A DNA stretch of 25,953 nucleotides from Candidatus Bathyarchaeota archaeon (lineage in GTDB: Archaea > Thermoproteota > Bathyarchaeia > Bathyarchaeales > DTEX01), in assembly GCA_003601725.1 (NCBI GenBank), contig PIYJ01000020.1:1-25953 (forward strand). The letters are read 5' to 3'. Shown piece by piece: positions 1-6,747 of the stretch (position 1 is the first letter of the stretch; each line of letters begins with the position of its first letter). A model generated the notes under the pieces. That model searched no databases and had not been told where the DNA came from. It worked only from the letters and a program-made list of their open reading frames with translations. The translations under genes were made by a program, and so were the position numbers.

Positions 1-29
1 GGAAGAAGAAAGGCTAAGAGCAGAATCAT
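1..29 (-). CDS. Start of a further antiporter-like subunit (NuoM-like), cut by window edge
   Basis: An ATG on the minus strand at 27-29 opens a frame that runs off the window after nine residues (MILLLAFLL), a hydrophobic start typical of a membrane subunit. A GGTGA ribosome-binding site lies just upstream, at the end of the nuoL-like gene. The gene follows nuoL by 12 bases in an operon that otherwise keeps the canonical A-B-CD-H-I-J-K-L order. NuoM is therefore the expected next subunit, a second Mrp-antiporter-like ion pump. The identity rests on position and hydrophobicity only; NuoN or another antiporter-like subunit is possible. Confidence 0.5.
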
Positions 30-41
30 CTTTTCACTCAC

Positions 42-1991
42 CTACACGCTTGACATAGTCAATATGAGAAGGATGCTTAAAAAGAGAAATCCAAGGATCG
101 CCGCCGTTACAAATTGTGGTAATGCTCCGCCGTGAGTTCTTTTAATCCTTAGACCATGATATTCTATTGCACGAGCTGTTAGATGTGTAAGCTCATCGAG
201 TCCCTTATCGAAACGGTAAAGGAGGAACCTCGCCAGCCTCACAGACCCCGTTGCCACAATATACGGAATCTGCTCCATTATTCCCAATTCCAGGACGCCG
301 AGAACGATATTAGACATTTTGATGAAGCCCCTAGATATTGCTCCGTAAAAGGAATCGAAGAAGAATCCGTTTTCTAGGGCTCTATCCAGAAATGCTAGGG
401 TTCCTGACCGTATTCTTTCAGGCGGCACTATTCTTCGCTGATAGATAAGATAGACGGGTAAACCGCCTATGATTAAGGTTATCGCGAAAAATAATGACTC
501 AACATTTAGGAAATCCGCCAGATTAAAAGTGAAATTCACATTGAGAAACTCCCCGATGATTCCTCCGAAGAATCCTAAGATCACACATCCAACTGCTAGA
601 ATCGATGAAGACATCAACATGAGACGCGGGGGCTCCTGAACATTGATCTTTTCAAGATACTTAGACTTTTCTCCCGTAAACGTAAGAACAACAAGCCTAT
701 AGCTATAGGCGAAGGTCACGGAGGTTGCAAAGTAGATTAAAAACGCTAGAAAAATGTTACCTGTAGACATAACGCTTCTGGCTATGATCTCCTTGCTGAA
801 GAAGCTTGAGAACGGGGGAATCCCTACACGCGCTAGAATCACAATTATGAAAAGGACAAAGGTGAAGGGCATATCACTTCTTAATCCCCCCATCTTCCTC
901 ATATCCCTAGTTCCCAATTGATGAATGATTCCTCCGATGGCTAGGAATCCTAAACCTTGGAAGAACGCGTGACTGATCATGTGAAAGATGCTTGCAAACC
1001 AGCTAGGAGAGGCAGGTGACTTTGCAACTCCGAGGGCAACAATCATGAAGCCTATCTGGCTTATAGTGGAATAGGCTGGGACTCCCTTGATGTCTGGGGT
1101 GTGAAGGGCCAAAGCTGCGGCGATTAAAGCTGTGATTGCTCCTATCCAAACGAGAGAGTTAAGCCATATCGGGACTCCGTGGAACATCGCATGGGTTCTA
1201 GCGATCAGGTATACGCCTGCTTTAACCATCGTGGAGCTGTGTAGAAGGCAGCTCACCGATGTTGGGGCTTCCATTGCGCTGTATAGCCACGTGTGAAGTG
1301 GCAGCTGAGCTGATTTCACGGTGGCGCCGAAGAGAAACAACATCGAGATCACGGTTAGGATCGGCATAGCTATGGTCTTTGACTGTTCAAAGACTTGCAT
1401 GTATGACAGGGAATGCAGATTAGCATATATGAGGAAGATGCCGGCTAGTAGGGAGATGTCTCCGATTTTCGTCATCAGGAAGACTTTGATTCCAGCCTTG
1501 ACTGCTTCGGGTTTTTTGTACCAGAATGAGACAAGCGCGTAGGAGCATAAGCCGACTAGCTCCCAGAATATGAATAGTTGAAGGAAGTTGTCCGCCATTA
1601 CGAGTCCTATCATTGATCCGATGAAGAAGAGCATGAAGAAGTAATATCTGGTCTGTCCTTCCTCGTGGGCCATGTAGCTTAAGGAATATAATAGGACGAC
1701 AAGGCCGATGAAAGCGATCAGATTTGCGAATAGGACGCTTAGGGGATCAAGGTATACGCCTAGCTTGATATTCGCTATTGGTATCCAATCTATTCCCGGC
1801 TGGATCACTGGGCTCCCAGAGTAGACGGCTGGGATCAACGAGAATGCGAACATCAGAGTGATCGCTCCTGAGAATATGACGAATAGACTTCTAGCTTTTT
1901 GTCCTAGCTTAGCGAATAGCGGAACGATGAAACTGGAGAAGATGGGGAAAAGCCAGACGAGCCATGACGAATATTCTTGCAGATTCAGCAT
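42..1991 (-). CDS. nuoL: NuoL-like antiporter subunit of a group 4 hydrogenase/complex I-type machine
   Basis: This is a 649-residue polytopic membrane protein of the NuoL/MrpA family, the distal ion-translocating subunit of the membrane arm. It has the NuoL core: FWELVG with the key glutamate at residue 144, a lysine in GATVKSAQLPLHTW (K226), and SAMEAPTSVSCLLHSSTMVK with K257. After about residue 500 it has the long C-terminal stretch that in NuoL forms the lateral helix, ending in a last membrane span. The length fits true NuoL rather than the shorter NuoM/N. I chose ATG 1991 because an AGGTGA motif sits 5 bases upstream; a GTG at 2000 overlapping the nuoK stop (GTGA) is the alternative, but its upstream is poor. 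It lies sixth-from-last to last in a gap-free operon, after nuoK. Confidence 0.93.
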   Translation of the reverse strand: MLNLQEYSSWLVWLFPIFSSFIVPLFAKLGQKARSLFVIFSGAITLMFAFSLIPAVYSGSPVIQPGIDWIPIANIKLGVYLDPLSVLFANLIAFIGLVVLLYSLSYMAHEEGQTRYYFFMLFFIGSMIGLVMADNFLQLFIFWELVGLCSYALVSFWYKKPEAVKAGIKVFLMTKIGDISLLAGIFLIYANLHSLSYMQVFEQSKTIAMPILTVISMLFLFGATVKSAQLPLHTWLYSAMEAPTSVSCLLHSSTMVKAGVYLIARTHAMFHGVPIWLNSLVWIGAITALIAAALALHTPDIKGVPAYSTISQIGFMIVALGVAKSPASPSWFASIFHMISHAFFQGLGFLAIGGIIHQLGTRDMRKMGGLRSDMPFTFVLFIIVILARVGIPPFSSFFSKEIIARSVMSTGNIFLAFLIYFATSVTFAYSYRLVVLTFTGEKSKYLEKINVQEPPRLMLMSSSILAVGCVILGFFGGIIGEFLNVNFTFNLADFLNVESLFFAITLIIGGLPVYLIYQRRIVPPERIRSGTLAFLDRALENGFFFDSFYGAISRGFIKMSNIVLGVLELGIMEQIPYIVATGSVRLARFLLYRFDKGLDELTHLTARAIEYHGLRIKRTHGGALPQFVTAAILGFLFLSILLILTMSSV

Positions 1992-1996
1992 CCTCT

Positions 1997-2296
1997 TCAC
2001 CTTTCTGATTTTTTAAGTTTTGAAAGCTCCCAGACGTCTATTATTCCATACTCTCGATATGCAATTAAGACCAGAGCTATAACCACAGCTGTTATCGCGG
2101 TGTCAACTGACAATGCGAGTATGAGGAAGACTTGACCGAGCTGGTCTCCAAGAATAGAGCTGAAGACAACGAAGTTCATGCTGGCCGCCGCGGCGATGAT
2201 CTCAATTGATATTAAAATCTTCAAGAGGTTACGCTTCGTCATCAATCCGTAAATGCCGATGGCCAACAGAACCAAAGAGAGGATCACGTATTCCAT
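1997..2296 (-). CDS. nuoK: NuoK-like membrane subunit
   Basis: This is a 99-residue, three-helix membrane protein matching NuoK/MrpC in length and layout. Helix 2 keeps the conserved glutamate (LISIEIIAAAASMNF, E32, equivalent to E. coli E36). In helix 3 (ILALSVDTAITAVVIALVL) the glutamate equivalent to E. coli E72 is absent: isoleucine occupies that column by eye, and an aspartate (D65) sits about one helical turn earlier. In complex I these acidic residues carry proton transfer between the catalytic junction and the antiporter subunits. The ATG is preceded by a GGAAGTGA-type ribosome-binding site. The gene starts 6 bases after nuoJ and its end touches the nuoL start region. Confidence 0.92.
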   Translation of the reverse strand: MEYVILSLVLLAIGIYGLMTKRNLLKILISIEIIAAAASMNFVVFSSILGDQLGQVFLILALSVDTAITAVVIALVLIAYREYGIIDVWELSKLKKSER

Positions 2297-2302
2297 GTTT
2301 CT

Positions 2303-2767
2303 TCACTTCCCCCTTCTTCTCTTTAGAACCATAACGATTCCTAAGGCAAGCGTTAATACAACGATGCCCTGCGCGATTACGTCTAAAGCTCGGTATTCCC
2401 ACAAAGCTGAGGCAAAGAAGAGACTATGAGATTTCGGAGATGCTTCAACGTTGAGATCCACAACGAGGGGGAGAACCGCTAAGACAGATGCAATTAACAG
2501 GCCGAGGATCTTACCCCTCATTTTTTGAGGTAGCCCCTTCTTAGGCGTAAGCATCTCACTTGCTAAAAAGAAGACAGCTACGGCTCCAACGGCTATTATG
2601 AGCTGAAAGATAGCTGCGAAGGGAGCGTTCATGAGGAAGTAAAGCCCCGAAAGCAACGTAAGAGCAGCAGCGAAAGAGATGATGGCATAAATCGTTTCGT
2701 CGAGATGTAAGGCTAGAAAGGCGGAGATCACAAGCGCCACGGCGAACAAATCTTCGTATGTCAACAT
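2303..2767 (-). CDS. nuoJ: NuoJ-like membrane subunit
   Basis: This is a 154-residue protein with about five membrane helices. The family-typical third helix is seen as MNAPFAAIFQLIIAVGAVAV, but the tyrosine usual in QIIVYAGAVMV (E. coli Y59) is an alanine here (A59). NuoJ sits beside NuoH/A/K and takes part in coupling. I place the start at ATG 2767, one base after the nuoI stop, with GGGAGA upstream. The open frame extends 29 codons further upstream but there it only reads the end of nuoI out of frame. The tail is basic (KRRRGK). Group 4a hydrogenases such as Hyf/Hyc lack a NuoJ, so its presence marks this operon as complex I-like. Confidence 0.9.
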   Translation of the reverse strand: MLTYEDLFAVALVISAFLALHLDETIYAIISFAAALTLLSGLYFLMNAPFAAIFQLIIAVGAVAVFFLASEMLTPKKGLPQKMRGKILGLLIASVLAVLPLVVDLNVEASPKSHSLFFASALWEYRALDVIAQGIVVLTLALGIVMVLKRRRGK

Positions 2768-2768
2768 A

Positions 2769-3158
2769 TCATTCTCCCTCTGTAGCTTCTCCTTCGGATT
2801 CAGGCTTCTCCGGTCTAAGAGCAAGACTCTCCTTATTTGTTGATGCCAGCTCATAAAATGTTGATTCTGTCAAAGCATTTCTTGGACAGTTCTCCACACA
2901 GATATAACAGAATATGCAACTATCAAGATGAATCAGAGGCATCTTCTTACCGGAAACCTCAACCATCTCAATAGCCTCAGCTGGACAATCCCTCGCACAA
3001 AGTCCACAGCTGATGCATCTCTCCGGATGAAATATCTGTCTCCCGCGGAGTCCCTCTGGAACCTTAGGTTTTGTAAACGGATACTGAAATGTGAAGGGCT
3101 TCTTGAAGACGGCTGAAGCAATCTCCACGATCATCTGAGGCATCTTTATCCGTCTCAT
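2769..3158 (-). CDS. nuoI: NuoI-like two-[4Fe-4S] ferredoxin subunit
   Basis: This is a 129-residue polyferredoxin subunit that carries electrons between the donor and the cluster of the NuoB-like subunit. Two complete CxxCxxCxxxCP motifs are present: CISCGLCARDCP (C48, C51, C54, C58) and CIFCYICVENCP (C81, C84, C87, C91), so two [4Fe-4S] clusters are expected. The N-terminal 40 residues resemble the amphipathic NuoI/HyfH membrane-attachment region, and the last 30 residues are acidic. The ATG overlaps the nuoH stop by one base (TGATG), showing translational coupling. The family is NuoI/FpoI/HyfH/EchF; operon context rather than sequence decides which. Confidence 0.94.
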   Translation of the reverse strand: MRRIKMPQMIVEIASAVFKKPFTFQYPFTKPKVPEGLRGRQIFHPERCISCGLCARDCPAEAIEMVEVSGKKMPLIHLDSCIFCYICVENCPRNALTESTFYELASTNKESLALRPEKPESEGEATEGE

Positions 3159-4153
3159 CAGATCGGCGCCCCCATGAAGAGTCTAATGTAAGGAGCAGAG
3201 AGAACGGTAAGGATGACGGAAAGCAGAGCAGCCGGGGTTATCATCCGCCAATTTCCTCTTACGACATGATCTATACGTAGACGAGCACAGATCGCTTCCA
3301 CAAACTCCAATAAGGCGATGACGAATAGAACTTTAAGTACAAAGTAAATCGTGAACCAAAGGCTCGGCGGGGCAGAGAAGACGGGTCCATACGGACCGCC
3401 AAGAAACAATGTTGCAGTTAAAACAGCTCCAAAGACTATCTGCGTATCTTTCGCTAGGCGGATGAAGGCGAGTTTTCTCCCAGAAAACTCCGTTCCATAC
3501 CCAGCTACGATCTCCGTTTCGGCATGCGGCACATCGAATGGATCCTCCTCGAGTTCTGCTTGAAGAGCCACTAGGAACAATATGAATGTCCAGGGAGTGA
3601 GAAGAGCGAAGGGAATAGTCTGCATGGAAGCTATCTTTGCTAGTGAGAGGCTTCCAGCGAGGAAAGCCGGCCCTATCGCTGAGATTATAAGCGGGATATC
3701 GTAGCCTATGAATTGCATTAGGATTCTGACAGCTCCAATTCCGCTGTAAGGATTCGATGATGACCATCCGGAAAGGAACAAGAAGAAATGGGCGAAAGTT
3801 ACAAGAGCCAATACGAATAGAAGGTCACCTTCAAATCCATAGTTAGAGAAAACGTTTATCCCGTCTAATGGAAAGCAGAAAATCGAAAGCATGAAGATGG
3901 AGAATGAGATTATAGGCGTTAAAGAAAACAGGAATTGCCTCGCATGATGGGGAATAATATCCTCCTTTGTCAGCAACTTTATATAGTCCGCGAGGGGCTG
4001 AAGGATGCCGAACGGGCCAGTATAAGACGGCCCCATCCGATTCTGCATTCGAGCCATAATTTTCCTTTCAAACCAATCGCAGAATAGTATTAACACAAAC
4101 AAGAAGAGAAAACCGGGGAAGACTAGGATTCTGAAGAATATGTTTGGATTCAT
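3158..4153 (-). CDS. nuoH: NuoH-like membrane anchor subunit
   Basis: This 331-residue, roughly eight-helix membrane protein links the hydrophilic and membrane arms. Signature segments are present: FERKIMARMQNRMGP near residues 28-42, LADYIKLLTKEDIIP near 54-68, and EEDPFDVPHAETEIVAG followed by TEFSG around 203-226. The last corresponds to the PFDLPEAExELVAG...TEYSG loop, with a histidine in the PxAE position that is usually glutamate. In group 4 hydrogenases the same subunit (EchB, HycD, MbhM) anchors the [NiFe] module. The ATG overlaps the stop of the catalytic gene as ATGA. Confidence 0.95.
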   Translation of the reverse strand: MNPNIFFRILVFPGFLFLFVLILFCDWFERKIMARMQNRMGPSYTGPFGILQPLADYIKLLTKEDIIPHHARQFLFSLTPIISFSIFMLSIFCFPLDGINVFSNYGFEGDLLFVLALVTFAHFFLFLSGWSSSNPYSGIGAVRILMQFIGYDIPLIISAIGPAFLAGSLSLAKIASMQTIPFALLTPWTFILFLVALQAELEEDPFDVPHAETEIVAGYGTEFSGRKLAFIRLAKDTQIVFGAVLTATLFLGGPYGPVFSAPPSLWFTIYFVLKVLFVIALLEFVEAICARLRIDHVVRGNWRMITPAALLSVILTVLSAPYIRLFMGAPI

Positions 4154-5832
4154 GAGTCTCGCCTCCTAGCCTTCAAATCATTCATGCTCCAGATCCATCT
4201 GCGGCCGTTCTTCTCATCTACGAAGACCATGCGGTCAGTGCAGGAGAAGCATGGATCTAAACTTGCTAGAACCGCTGGGATATCCGCGACGTAGCAGCCT
4301 CGGATCATTTCTCGGAACGATATGATATTAGCAAGGGTTGGCGATCGGATCTTAACGCGTTCTGGATATGCCGTGCCGTTTCCCTTCACGTAGTGAATCA
4401 GCTCGCCCCGTGGAGCCTCAACCCGACTTAGAGATTCTCCTCTAGGCATTCTCCTCGGGACTCTTATTCGGTAAGGTCCACTTGGAATGTTATCCACCGC
4501 CCAAGTTATGATCTCTATGCTTTCACCAACCTCTTCTAAACGCACCATAAGCCTTGACCACGAGTCCCCGTCCTTGTAGAGGATCTCCTTGAATGGGGCA
4601 TCCTCATACGCAGCGTAGGGATCATGCTTTCTAACATCCGACTTTACGCCGGAGCCTCGAGCTACAGGTCCAACGACGCATAGCTTCAAGGCTTTCTCTT
4701 CGCTGAGTACCCCGATTCCTTTCGTCCTCAGCTCAATTGTCGGATCGCTTTGGAAAACTTCTTTGTAGAAGCTCAGTCGATCTCTGATTTTTTGGAGTTT
4801 TTTCTTGATTTCGTCACCTAGAATAGGAGTTAAGTCTCTTCTAACCCCGCCGATCGTGCTGTATTCTGCCATAACACGGTTTCCCGTCAACTTCTCAGTT
4901 AGGTCCAGCACTGTTTCTCGGTCGCGCCAGAGATATTGAAAGAGAGACTCGAATCCTATCTCTAAGCCTGCTATTCCCAGTAGGAGAAGGTGACTGTGAA
5001 TTCTGTTGAATTCATGGACTATTGTCCGCAAGTACTTGGCTCGGGAAGGAATCTCAATCTTCCCTAGGGCTTCTACAGCTTGACAGAAACATGTTGTATG
5101 GGCCACATTGCATATCCCGCATACTCTTTCAACGAGGTGAACATCTTGGAAGAACATTAGATGCTCGGCGGCTTTTTCGATTCCTCTATGAGCGTAACCC
5201 AGCCTGGGTTCAACGTCTACAACGACCTCCCCGTCGAGCTTGAAGAGGAATCTTTCAGGCTCATGAAGCGCTGGATGCTGAGGCCCCACAATAACATTTA
5301 CAAGCGATCCGCCGTTACTTTCAGTCCGAGTCTCCCCGATAGTTAACGTTTTCTCCGAAGAATCATGGATCTCCCCTGTTTGCTTTGGGTTCCAGTCTTT
5401 CCTTAGGGGATAGCTATTCTCCGGCCAGCTCTCTGGAAGCAGCAATCTGGTTAGATTTGGGTGATTAGCGAATTTTACTCCTAAGAGATCATGCACCTCA
5501 CGTTCGTAGAGAGATGCGCCGGGAACAATATCTGTTATTGTCTCTATTTCCGGCTTGGACTTCGATAGGTTGGTTCTTATCGTTACTTCCGCCTTTCCAC
5601 ACCAGAAATGATAGTTAATCTCAATTGTCTCTCCTAGGTCAATGCCTGTAATCGTTGAGATTATTGTCGATGGAAATGCTTGGAGAAGAGCTGAAATTGC
5701 TCTTTTATGAGCTGCTGGTTTCACGTGGATGTATACTCTACGGGGACGGGGGCTTTTTGACCCTAAGACGGATTCTCCAAGCATGCCTTCTAGTGTGCCT
5801 ATGATTTCTTCTTCAATATCTATTTCCTTCAT
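4150..5832 (-). CDS. [NiFe]-hydrogenase large subunit, NuoC-NuoD (HycE/HyfG-like) fusion
   Basis: This is a 560-residue catalytic subunit. Residues about 1-150 are the NuoC domain, with YEREVHDLLGVKFANHPNLT and YPLRKDW. Residues about 175-560 are the NuoD/large-subunit domain. Unlike complex I or Fpo, it has the full Ni-Fe ligand set: L1 motif ERVCGIC (C238, C241) and L2 motif DPCFSCTDR (C528, C531). It also has GPQHPALHEPERF, GYAHRGIEK, ARGSGVKSDVRK and EAPRGEL, all as in group 4 hydrogenases. It should therefore reduce protons with ferredoxin electrons, or oxidise H2. The fused C-D arrangement and length match HycE/HyfG. A 26-residue tail follows the L2 arginine, as in HycE, where the maturation protease HycI cuts after that arginine; similar processing is inferred here. 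A strong AGGAGG precedes the ATG. The hydrogenase subgroup cannot be assigned by eye. Confidence 0.95.
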   Translation of the reverse strand: MKEIDIEEEIIGTLEGMLGESVLGSKSPRPRRVYIHVKPAAHKRAISALLQAFPSTIISTITGIDLGETIEINYHFWCGKAEVTIRTNLSKSKPEIETITDIVPGASLYEREVHDLLGVKFANHPNLTRLLLPESWPENSYPLRKDWNPKQTGEIHDSSEKTLTIGETRTESNGGSLVNVIVGPQHPALHEPERFLFKLDGEVVVDVEPRLGYAHRGIEKAAEHLMFFQDVHLVERVCGICNVAHTTCFCQAVEALGKIEIPSRAKYLRTIVHEFNRIHSHLLLLGIAGLEIGFESLFQYLWRDRETVLDLTEKLTGNRVMAEYSTIGGVRRDLTPILGDEIKKKLQKIRDRLSFYKEVFQSDPTIELRTKGIGVLSEEKALKLCVVGPVARGSGVKSDVRKHDPYAAYEDAPFKEILYKDGDSWSRLMVRLEEVGESIEIITWAVDNIPSGPYRIRVPRRMPRGESLSRVEAPRGELIHYVKGNGTAYPERVKIRSPTLANIISFREMIRGCYVADIPAVLASLDPCFSCTDRMVFVDEKNGRRWIWSMNDLKARRRDS

Positions 5833-6267
5833 TCAGCTGCCTCCTTTAATCTTCTCGAAGAGCTTTGTGACCCCGTATATGATTGCCTCAGGCTTCGGTG
5901 GGCATCCTGGAACATACACGTCCACGGGGATCACCTTGTCTATTCCGCCGAGAACATTGTAGCATTTCTTGAATGGGGCTCCGGATGAAGCGCATGCTCC
6001 GACCGCCATTACAAATTTCGGTTCAGGCATCAGCTCATAAATTCTTTTTAGCCTTAATGCTGCTTGTCTAGTTACTGGCCCTGTAGCAATGAGTATATCT
6101 GCGTGTCTCGGGGTTCCTTTAAGGAGAATTCCGAATCTTTCAACATCGTATCTTGGAGTTAATAGAGCTACAACTTCAATATCGCATGCGTTACAGGCAC
6201 CACTATTGAAGTGGAGTACCCAAGGAGACTTAAGTCTCGCCCATTTTGATAGGTTAATCGGAGACAC
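5833..6267 (-). CDS. nuoB: NuoB-like hydrogenase small subunit
   Basis: This 144-residue subunit holds the [4Fe-4S] cluster that delivers electrons to the Ni-Fe site. The ligands are visible as GACNACDIE (C25, C28), GACASSG (C92) and PGCPPKPE (C122). The CxxC spacing in the first motif is the hydrogenase type (as in EchC, HyfI, MbhJ); quinone-reducing NuoB has a tandem CC instead. This independently supports the hydrogenase reading of the neighbouring large subunit. The start is GTG 6267, which overlaps the end of nuoA by 14 bases; an AGGGG motif lies about 10 bases upstream. The stop abuts the start of the catalytic gene. Confidence 0.94.
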   Translation of the reverse strand: MSPINLSKWARLKSPWVLHFNSGACNACDIEVVALLTPRYDVERFGILLKGTPRHADILIATGPVTRQAALRLKRIYELMPEPKFVMAVGACASSGAPFKKCYNVLGGIDKVIPVDVYVPGCPPKPEAIIYGVTKLFEKIKGGS

Positions 6268-6595
6268 TTCCGGTATCCCCTTCTGTCAGTAGTAATACGG
6301 CTGCTAAAATGGCGCCTAGATATGTCAATAGGAAAGGCAGGATGGTCATATTGAATGCTAAGGAGGCGAAGGCTGCGATTATTACGGATGAGTCGAGGAT
6401 AACGAAGTATGCGAGATATCTGTAAAAGGTTATGTTCATGAATAGTCTTCCGAGGCGAACTTTCTCTCCACATGCATAGACCGAGATGTGCTGGGCTCCC
6501 TTTCGTGATTTAGGAGCCTTTACTAAAGCGAGAAGATAAACAATCAATGATATTGATAAGATTGAGACAAAGCCGATGAGAAGCTCAAATAGCAT
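6254..6595 (-). CDS. nuoA: NuoA-like membrane subunit
   Basis: This 113-residue protein with three membrane helices is the first gene of the operon. The NuoA/ND3 loop motif is present (YACGEKVRLGRLFMNITFY, C42), followed by the second helix FVILDSSVIIAA. The family normally has FDVE there; the aspartate remains (D68) but the glutamate two residues on is serine (S70). NuoA surrounds the junction of NuoH, B and D in complex I. Hyf, Hyc and Ech hydrogenases generally lack this subunit, so its presence beside a nickel-binding catalytic subunit is notable. The ATG is preceded by GGAGA at 7-base spacing. Confidence 0.9.
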   Translation of the reverse strand: MLFELLIGFVSILSISLIVYLLALVKAPKSRKGAQHISVYACGEKVRLGRLFMNITFYRYLAYFVILDSSVIIAAFASLAFNMTILPFLLTYLGAILAAVLLLTEGDTGSVSD

Positions 6596-6684
6596 TTTCT
6601 GCTCTCCTTTTCGGAACCGTTATTTTATTATTTGATGTTTTACCCGTTCTTGGAAGAGAAGCAGCATCCATTACTTAAGCTTTC

Positions 6685-6691
6685 TGTATAA
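6685..6691 (-). promoter_or_regulatory. Candidate TATA box for the hydrogenase operon
   Basis: TTATACA on the minus strand lies about 90 bases upstream of the nuoA ATG, giving a likely transcript start near 6660 and a leader of about 65 bases. An A/T-rich stretch closer to the gene (around 6620-6635) is an alternative, but would leave almost no leader for the visible ribosome-binding site. Confidence 0.35.
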
Positions 6692-6693
6692 GC

Positions 6694-6703
6694 TTTTAAA
6701 ATA
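6694..6703 (+). promoter_or_regulatory. Candidate TATA box for the AbrB-PhoU gene
   Basis: TTTTAAAATA on the plus strand is placed so that transcription would begin near 6725, giving a short leader that contains the GGAGG ribosome-binding site before the TTG start at 6748. Confidence 0.45.
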
Positions 6704-6747
6704 ATTTAAGCAATTTAAGCTAAGTAATTAAACGAGGCGGAGGAGCG

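Larger units (their letters stand above)
6671..6727. repeat. Operator-like direct and inverted repeats in the divergent promoter
   Basis: AATTTAAGC occurs twice in immediate tandem (6703-6711, 6712-6720). Related TTAAGC/ATAAGC words occur at 6675-6680 and 6688-6693. TTACTTAAGC at 6671-6680 faces GCTAAGTAA at 6719-6727 as an imperfect inverted repeat enclosing both candidate TATA boxes. The arrangement suits a regulator controlling both directions; the adjacent AbrB-domain protein is an obvious but untested candidate. Confidence 0.45.

Noticed and set aside
2768..2854. 29-residue N-terminal extension of NuoJ
   Set aside because: It reads the end of nuoI in another frame; ATG 2767 has its own ribosome-binding site and gives the family length.
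4150..5832. Calling this gene a plain NADH/F420H2:quinone oxidoreductase subunit CD
   Set aside because: It has both CxxC nickel motifs, and the adjacent B subunit has hydrogenase-type CxxC rather than tandem CC.
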